Shown here: piece after piece, positions 53,520 to 57,861 of the stretch
Numbering within the stretch: position 1 is the first letter of the stretch
Layout of the letters: every line of letters starts with the position of its first letter
Source of the DNA: Acidobacteriaceae bacterium
GTDB taxonomy: Bacteria; Acidobacteriota; Terriglobia; Terriglobales; Acidobacteriaceae
Assembly: GCA_030037705.1 (NCBI GenBank)
Contig: JASHQE010000058.1
Location: 1 to 57,861, forward strand
Length of the DNA: 57,861 bases
Reading direction: 5' to 3'
Translations under genes and position numbers: made by a program
The notes under the pieces: generated by a model
The model's input: the letters and a program-made list of their open reading frames with translations, nothing else
What the model was told of the DNA's origin: nothing
Database searches by the model: none

Positions 53520-54617
53520 ATGGCGGATGCCGAGAAAGTTGTAAGAGTGCGTCGCAGCTTGCTGGCATGGTACGAGCGCAACAAGCGCGATCTGCCGTGG
53601 CGGAACAGCCGCGATCCGTACGCCATCTGGGTCTCTGAGATCATGCTGCAACAGACTCGTGTGGCCGTGGTGATCGAGCGGTTCCGGGCGTTTCTCTTGC
53701 GTTTTCCAACCATCGTGTCGCTTGCCCTCGCGCCCGAGCAGGATGTACTGGCGCTGTGGAGTGGGTTGGGTTACTACCGCCGCGCACGCATGTTGCACAA
53801 GGCCGCGCAGTTTGTGGCCGAACATATGGGAGGCAGGCTGCCGCGCAGCGCAGGCGAGTTACGGCTGTTGCCGGGAATCGGTTCGTATACAGCCGCAGCA
53901 ATCGCGAGCATTGCTTACGGCGAAGCGGCAGCGGTGGTGGACGGCAATGTAGAGAGAGTGCTGTGTCGCCTGGCCGGTTGGGGGGGCGGCAGCCGGGCTG
54001 GCGGCGCAATGTTGAAGCGTAAGATTAGCGGCCTGGCCGACGAGCTGGTCGATCCTGCAAGGCCGGGCGATTTCAATCAGGCGCTTATGGAGCTGGGAGC
54101 GACGCTCTGCCTGCCGCGGAATCCGCAGTGCCTTGTGTGCCCGCTCTCGAGTGATTGCAAGACACGTGGCGAGCACAAAAGGCCGCCACGCGCGCCAATG
54201 TTGAGCTGTGAAGTCGCGTATGCGCTTTCTGTGCGCACGAGCCGAAAGCCGGGCAAGGCGCGCGGGGCCGCAGGGCGAGAGGTGTTGCTGGAACAGAGGC
54301 CGGCATCTGCAAGTGTGATGCCAGGCATGTGGGAGTTGCCCCGGCTCCGTGAAGCCGCCGTTCCTCAACAAGAATTGCGCATGACGGTGCGTCATGCCAT
54401 TATGCAGGTGAACTATTATGTTCGCGTCCGCACGGTTTTTGAGGATGACGTCGACGCACTGAGCGTCCGAGTGGGCGAGCGCCGATGGGTTCCGCCGGCG
54501 GAAGCCGCAGGAATGGCGCTTACCGGTCTTGCGCGCAAGGTGCTCACGCGCGCCAAGCTATTGCCGATCGCGCCGCTCGATACGATTGCGCCGCAACTGG
54601 AAGCAGACGTAATCTGA
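53520..54617 (+). CDS. mutY: A/G-specific adenine DNA glycosylase MutY
   Basis: The product is a 365-aa repair enzyme that removes adenine opposite 8-oxoguanine. The catalytic Glu is at 40 (WVSEIMLQQTRV), the helix-hairpin-helix LPGIGSYTAAAIAS spans 117-130, and the catalytic Asp is at 141 (VDGNVERVL). The 4Fe-4S cluster Cys set is at 197, 204, 207 and 213, in the C-x6-C-x2-C-x5-C spacing. The C-terminal NUDIX-like domain that recognises 8-oxoG (around 235-360, VLLEQRPASASVMPGMWELP) is present. It ends 59 nt before the peptidase gene. Confidence 0.95.
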   Translation: MADAEKVVRVRRSLLAWYERNKRDLPWRNSRDPYAIWVSEIMLQQTRVAVVIERFRAFLLRFPTIVSLALAPEQDVLALWSGLGYYRRARMLHKAAQFVAEHMGGRLPRSAGELRLLPGIGSYTAAAIASIAYGEAAAVVDGNVERVLCRLAGWGGGSRAGGAMLKRKISGLADELVDPARPGDFNQALMELGATLCLPRNPQCLVCPLSSDCKTRGEHKRPPRAPMLSCEVAYALSVRTSRKPGKARGAAGREVLLEQRPASASVMPGMWELPRLREAAVPQQELRMTVRHAIMQVNYYVRVRTVFEDDVDALSVRVGERRWVPPAEAAGMALTGLARKVLTRAKLLPIAPLDTIAPQLEADVI

Positions 54618-54676
54618 AGGAGCGTTTGCATTCCACTCCATTGCGCTTTTCGATCACTGCACGTTGCGGAGACTGC

Positions 54677-56398
54677 ATGAGGCAATCTTCTGTTCTGGCT
54701 TATCTGTTTGCCGGTGTTCTGGCCGTTGGTTCTGCGTGCGCGGAGCAACGTGCAACCAGCGCGGTTCCTGCGGTCGCAGGGCTGCCAGCGGCAGCGCGGG
54801 CTGCCGCTGAATCCATCGACCCCGAGAAAATTCGTGCCCATGTGCGCTTTCTTTCTCTCGATCTACTGGAGGGCCGCGGGCCGGGAACACGCGGAGGCGA
54901 ACTGGCTGCCGAATACATTGCCACGGAATTTGCGCTCTCCGGCGTGGAACCGGCCGGCGACGACGACACCTACTTCCAGCGTGTGCCGCTTTACGCCGTG
55001 CACACTGTAGAGGATAAAACCACGTTCTCGTTTGTGCCTGCGCATGGGCAACCGATCGATCTCGCGTATGGATCGGAAGTCGTGACCAAAGACCAGACCG
55101 GCCAAACCTCTGCCGATATCGACGCGCCGATTGTTTTCATCGGCTACGGCATCGATGCGCCCGAGTACCACTGGAATGACTACGCGGGTCCGGATGGCAA
55201 CGATATTGACGTGAAGGGCAAGGTGGTTCTTGTCATCGTGAATGAGCCGCCTTCGAACGATGTGAACTTCTTCAAAGGCCCTGCGCTCACCTACTACGGC
55301 CGTTGGACCTATAAATATGAGGAAGCCGCGCGGCGCGGAGCCATGGGCGTGCTCCTTATTCATCGCACGGATCTCGCCAGCTACGGATGGGACGTGGTGC
55401 GCAACTCGCAGGCCGTCGAGAAGAGCTATCTGGAGGGCGATCCTACAGCTACGCTGCGCGCTGCCGCCTGGATTCAGCACGACGTGGCCCAGAAGCTCTT
55501 TACGCTGGCGGGGCAGGGCGATCTCGACCGGGCGATCGACCGGGCCGGCAAGCCCGGGGCATTCCATGCCGTCGAACTTCCGGTCCGGCTGCGTGCCCAC
55601 GTTGAAAGCCGCGTGCGGCGCTATGTGAGCGCCAATGTGGTGGGCCGTGTGCGCGGCGCTTCGGGCGGTGGCAACGCTGTTCTCTACACGGCGCATTATG
55701 ATCATCTCGGCATCGATCCCGATGCAAAGGGCGACAACATCTACAATGGCGCAGCGGACAACAGCACGGGCTGCGGAATTTTGCTGGAGATGGCCCGAGC
55801 GTTTGCACAATCATCCGCACGTCCGCCGCACGATGTCTACTTTGCCGCGGTCACGGCCGAGGAGCAGGGACTGCTCGGCTCGCAGTATCTCGGCATGCAT
55901 CCGCCGGTCCCGGCCGGCAAGATCACGCTCGACCTGAACTACGATATGTTGCTGCCCATCGGCATTCCGCGCTCGGTGAGCCTGGGCGGGGCCGAGCGGA
56001 TCAGCTTCTGGCCAGCGGTGCAGCGAGTCGCCAAACAGTTTGATTTCGCACTTGAGTCTGATCCGGCGCCGGGGGCGGGACACTATTACCGCTCGGATCA
56101 TTTTTCGCTGGCACGCGTGGGGATTCCCGCGTTTTCCGTGGATCAGGGCGAGCTCTTTGAAGGCCACGATCAAGCATGGGGCCGCGCGCAGATGGAAGAC
56201 TACGTAGCCCACCACTATCACCAGCCTTCCGATGAGTATCACGCTGATTGGGACTTCCGCGGCAACGCCAAGCTGGCGCGCTTCGGTTTTGTATTGGGCT
56301 GGTTGGCCAGCGAACAGACGAAGCCGATCGAGTGGCAGCCGGGCGACGAGTTTGAAAAGGCGCGGAAGGCGAGCGAAGCCGGCCAGGCGCAGCAGTGA
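54677..56398 (+). CDS. M28 family metallopeptidase, secreted
   Basis: The product is 573 aa. ATG 54677 (MRQSSVLAYLFAGVLAVGSACA) gives a signal peptide, with a Cys at its end that may make it a lipoprotein; GGAG lies 6-9 nt upstream. A PA-like insert domain (around 135-290, IVFIGYGIDAPEYHWNDYAG) precedes the M28 zinc core: HYDHLG, NGAADNSTG, AEEQGLLGS, DLNYDM and HHYHQPSDEYH carry the two-zinc ligands and the Glu base. It should be an aminopeptidase or related exopeptidase in the periplasm or on the outer surface, helping to scavenge peptides. Confidence 0.9.
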   Translation: MRQSSVLAYLFAGVLAVGSACAEQRATSAVPAVAGLPAAARAAAESIDPEKIRAHVRFLSLDLLEGRGPGTRGGELAAEYIATEFALSGVEPAGDDDTYFQRVPLYAVHTVEDKTTFSFVPAHGQPIDLAYGSEVVTKDQTGQTSADIDAPIVFIGYGIDAPEYHWNDYAGPDGNDIDVKGKVVLVIVNEPPSNDVNFFKGPALTYYGRWTYKYEEAARRGAMGVLLIHRTDLASYGWDVVRNSQAVEKSYLEGDPTATLRAAAWIQHDVAQKLFTLAGQGDLDRAIDRAGKPGAFHAVELPVRLRAHVESRVRRYVSANVVGRVRGASGGGNAVLYTAHYDHLGIDPDAKGDNIYNGAADNSTGCGILLEMARAFAQSSARPPHDVYFAAVTAEEQGLLGSQYLGMHPPVPAGKITLDLNYDMLLPIGIPRSVSLGGAERISFWPAVQRVAKQFDFALESDPAPGAGHYYRSDHFSLARVGIPAFSVDQGELFEGHDQAWGRAQMEDYVAHHYHQPSDEYHADWDFRGNAKLARFGFVLGWLASEQTKPIEWQPGDEFEKARKASEAGQAQQ

Positions 56399-56426
56399 AA
56401 AGCGCGATTCGCCGGATGCACAGTCT

Positions 56427-56639
56427 TCAGTAATAGTCTGCGCAACTCAGGTAATAGCCGCAGTGCGTGCAGACCAGCTTGCAGCGATGGCCTTCGAGCC
56501 TGTGGCTGCACGTGGGGCACACCTGGCAGTGATGTTCGACTGGCTTGGCAGCGGCCTGACGGCCCGCAGGGGCTGCTTCACGATGTGAGAAATCCGCATG
56601 AAAATCGGGATCAAGAGCCTGGGGTCGCTGCGGGAGCAT
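56427..56639 (-). CDS. Small zinc-ribbon protein
   Basis: The product is 70 aa. The C-terminal half holds three close-set Cys pairs: HCQVCPTCSHRLEGHRCKL and VCTHCGYYLSCADYY, giving seven Cys and a His, enough for one or two zinc sites. I know conserved small proteins ending in CGYYLSCADYY-like text from several phyla; their role is not established, though regulators or adaptors are likely. The first 30 residues are poorly structured. It converges with the M28 gene (28 bp between stops) and is followed in the other direction by a 161-bp gap before osmC that shows only its ribosome site. Confidence 0.66.
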   Translation of the reverse strand: MLPQRPQALDPDFHADFSHREAAPAGRQAAAKPVEHHCQVCPTCSHRLEGHRCKLVCTHCGYYLSCADYY

Positions 56640-56800
56640 GTCCGACAGATTAGCATGGAGAAGGGCGGCTTGCTCAGCAAAACCAGGCAGGCGCCCAATG
56701 CATCAATACACCGGGAGCATCTCCACTTCCCCGGGCAATCTACCCCCGGCAACTATGAATGTCTTTGAACCGGAGGATCTTTGATCCCCCAGGAGGGAAT

Positions 56801-57232
56801 ATGGCAAGCAAGGCAAGCGCAGTTTGGACAGGTTCACTGAAGGAAGGCAAGGGCACGATCTCCACCGCGACGGGCGTGCTGAAGAATGCGAACTACTCGT
56901 TCGCGACGCGCTTTGAGGGCGCAACTACCGGCACCACCCCCGAAGAGCTGATCGCTGCGGCCCACGCAAGCTGCTTCTCGATGGCGCTGGGTGCACAGCT
57001 GGGCGGCTCGGGCCTTACGCCAGAGTCGATCTCGACCGAAGCCGCCGTGACGCTGGCCAAGGTAGGTGACGGTTTCTCCATCACGAAGATCGCGCTCACC
57101 ACGACGGCCAAGGTGCCGGGTGCGAGCAAGGATGTCTTCGACAAGGCGGCAGCGAATGCCAAGGCCGGCTGCCCCATCTCGAAGCTCTTCGCCAACAACA
57201 CGGAGATCACGCTTGACGCCAAGCTGGCGTAA
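56801..57232 (+). CDS. osmC: OsmC/Ohr family thiol peroxidase
   Basis: The product is 143 aa. AGGAGG lies 5 nt before ATG 56801; an in-frame ATG at 56759 lacks such a site. The redox Cys pair is at Cys58 (AAAHASCFSMAL) and Cys124 (AKAGCPISKLF), the hallmark of OsmC-type peroxiredoxins that reduce organic hydroperoxides. Conserved PEELIAAAHASC and the C-terminal strand ITLDAKLA fit the family. It works in the cytoplasm against oxidative damage. It is monocistronic, followed by a strong hairpin. Confidence 0.93.
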   Translation: MASKASAVWTGSLKEGKGTISTATGVLKNANYSFATRFEGATTGTTPEELIAAAHASCFSMALGAQLGGSGLTPESISTEAAVTLAKVGDGFSITKIALTTTAKVPGASKDVFDKAAANAKAGCPISKLFANNTEITLDAKLA

Positions 57233-57275
57233 GCATCGCTTGCGGGCTACTGTCTGAGTTCCGAAGTTCCTGACA

Positions 57276-57325
57276 AACATCCTCCCCGAGCCGCGGTTCC
57301 CAGGAACGCTGCGGGGCGGGATGTT
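57276..57325 (+). terminator. Hairpin downstream of osmC
   Basis: Outer arms AACATCCTCCCCG and CGGGGCGGGATGTT (57276-57288 and 57312-57325) enclose a second stem (GCGGTTCC/GGAACGC). It is strongly structured but lacks a T-tract, so it is a possible terminator or mRNA-protecting hairpin. Confidence 0.45.
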
Positions 57326-57348
57326 CGTTGGGGCCCCGCAAGCTGTAT

Positions 57349-57377
57349 TTGACACCGCTTCCAGCATTTGCGAGACT
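57349..57377 (+). promoter_or_regulatory. Possible promoter of tRNA-Leu
   Basis: TTGACA at 57349-57354, then 17 nt and GAGACT (57372-57377), a weak -10. It lies about 45 nt upstream of the tRNA. The -35 is perfect, the -10 poor. Confidence 0.35.
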
Positions 57378-57423
57378 CAAAGTTGCTGCCTGTTCGGCGA
57401 GTCCCGCTGAACGAGTGTCCCGT

Positions 57424-57510
57424 GCCGAAGTGGCGGAATTGGCAGACGCGCATGGTTCAGGTCCATGTACTCGCAAGGGTGTGGGGGTTCGAGTCCCTTC
57501 TTCGGCACCA
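57424..57510 (+). tRNA. tRNA-Leu (anticodon CAG)
   Basis: 87 nt including an encoded CCA. Acceptor stem GCCGAAG/CTTCGGC pairs fully. The anticodon loop TTCAGGT between CATGG and CCATG has CAG at 57458-57460, reading CUG leucine codons. The long variable arm (GTACTCGCAAGGGTGT region) is typical of class II tRNA-Leu, and the T-arm has GGTTCGAGTCC. Confidence 0.96.
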
Positions 57511-57594
57511 ATCCTTCCAAAATCGATGACTTATTGCCATGGTGCCCATAAACCGCGCCGCCATCTCTCATGAGAGCCGCGCACCGCGGGATTC

Positions 57595-57781
57595 TAGGGC
57601 GTATCGACATATAGCCTGATAACCTATGGGCAAAATGAGCAAGTTTTCCATTGAATGCGTGGAGCACGAAACGAGCCGCAGATGTTTCGACTGCGTCCGC
57701 CGCGGCGGACTTCGCTCAACATGACAGTGCTTGATTTACTTTTCAGCAACTTAGAGTTGGTCTATATGTCGATACAGCCTA
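57595..57781. mobile_element. MITE-like element (outer), second copy without nested insert
   Basis: Terminal repeats TAGGGCGTATCGACATATAG and CTATATGTCGATACAGCCTA. The interior matches the copy at 39113-39391 but reads ACCTATGGGC uninterrupted where that copy carries the inner element. It contains the palindrome TCCGCCGCGGCGGA (57696-57709). Confidence 0.75.
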
Positions 57782-57861
57782 GAGCAGTTTCCGAAAGAAT
57801 GTTGACTTTTTGAAAGTCGTGCAGGGTGGCGGGCGTGCTTTCGGACTACACCCATTCGGGA
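57782..57861. mobile_element. MITE-like element (inner), second copy, cut by window edge
   Basis: Begins GAGCAGTTTCCGAAAGAATG directly after the outer element's CCTA end and runs to the window edge at ATTCGGGA, lacking only the last bases of the expected terminal repeat. It aligns with 39145-39227. Confidence 0.7.

Noticed and set aside
296..57861. CRISPR array or prophage attachment site
   Set aside because: The repeats are dispersed, not regularly spaced with unique spacers, and no cas, integrase or phage genes are present.
57424..57861. Genomic island inserted at tRNA-Leu
   Set aside because: There is no integrase or repeated tRNA 3' end; the downstream DNA is explained by MITE-like elements.

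Overview
The window comes from a GC-rich bacterial chromosome. It looks like an Acidobacteriota member of the Terriglobia type. Three things point there: three very large TonB-dependent receptors with an N-terminal carboxypeptidase-like domain (Oar-like) and no SusD partner, a wealth of short GC-rich intergenic repeats, and many secreted carbohydrate-active enzymes next to ROK, LacI and DeoR regulators. This is inferred from gene content; no rRNA is present to confirm it.

Positions 1-18 kb hold a carbohydrate region. It starts with the tail of a 2-oxoacid dehydrogenase E2, then a secreted polysaccharide lyase-like protein, a GH88/105 unsaturated uronyl hydrolase divergent from a ROK regulator, receptor 1, a Gfo/Idh/MocA dehydrogenase, an SDR plus D-mannonate dehydratase operon, a Tat-exported cupin, receptor 2, CutC and a DeoR regulator. 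Together they suggest uptake and breakdown of a uronic-acid polymer, with mannonate converted to 2-keto-3-deoxygluconate. Positions 18-26 kb hold a GH18-like protein, a two-domain esterase, a lipase-maturation-factor-like membrane protein, a phytoene-desaturase-like oxidoreductase and a threonine aldolase.

Positions 26-34 kb are mixed: two small basic proteins, a sugar dehydrogenase, a PcrA/UvrD helicase with a large insertion, an APC permease overlapping an adenosine deaminase family gene, and a small membrane protein. Positions 34-39 kb hold a LacI regulator and receptor 3, whose promoter carries a clear palindromic operator. Positions 39-47 kb hold a nested MITE-like insertion, a frameshifted YihY/BrkB remnant, and a tamA-tamB-like outer-membrane assembly pair followed by a second LacI regulator. 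Positions 48-57.9 kb are housekeeping: recX, alaS, an outer-membrane protein, mutY, an M28 peptidase, a zinc-ribbon protein, osmC and tRNA-Leu(CAG).

The most unusual feature is an in-frame insert of about 87 codons in alaS, made of an 8-bp tandem repeat and two copies of a double-hairpin palindromic element. This resembles selfish palindromic elements that colonise coding genes. A second theme is a set of MITE-like elements: an outer element with and without an inner element allows an empty-site comparison, one partial copy supplies the stop codon of a LacI gene, and a 14-bp palindrome core occurs at least six times between genes.
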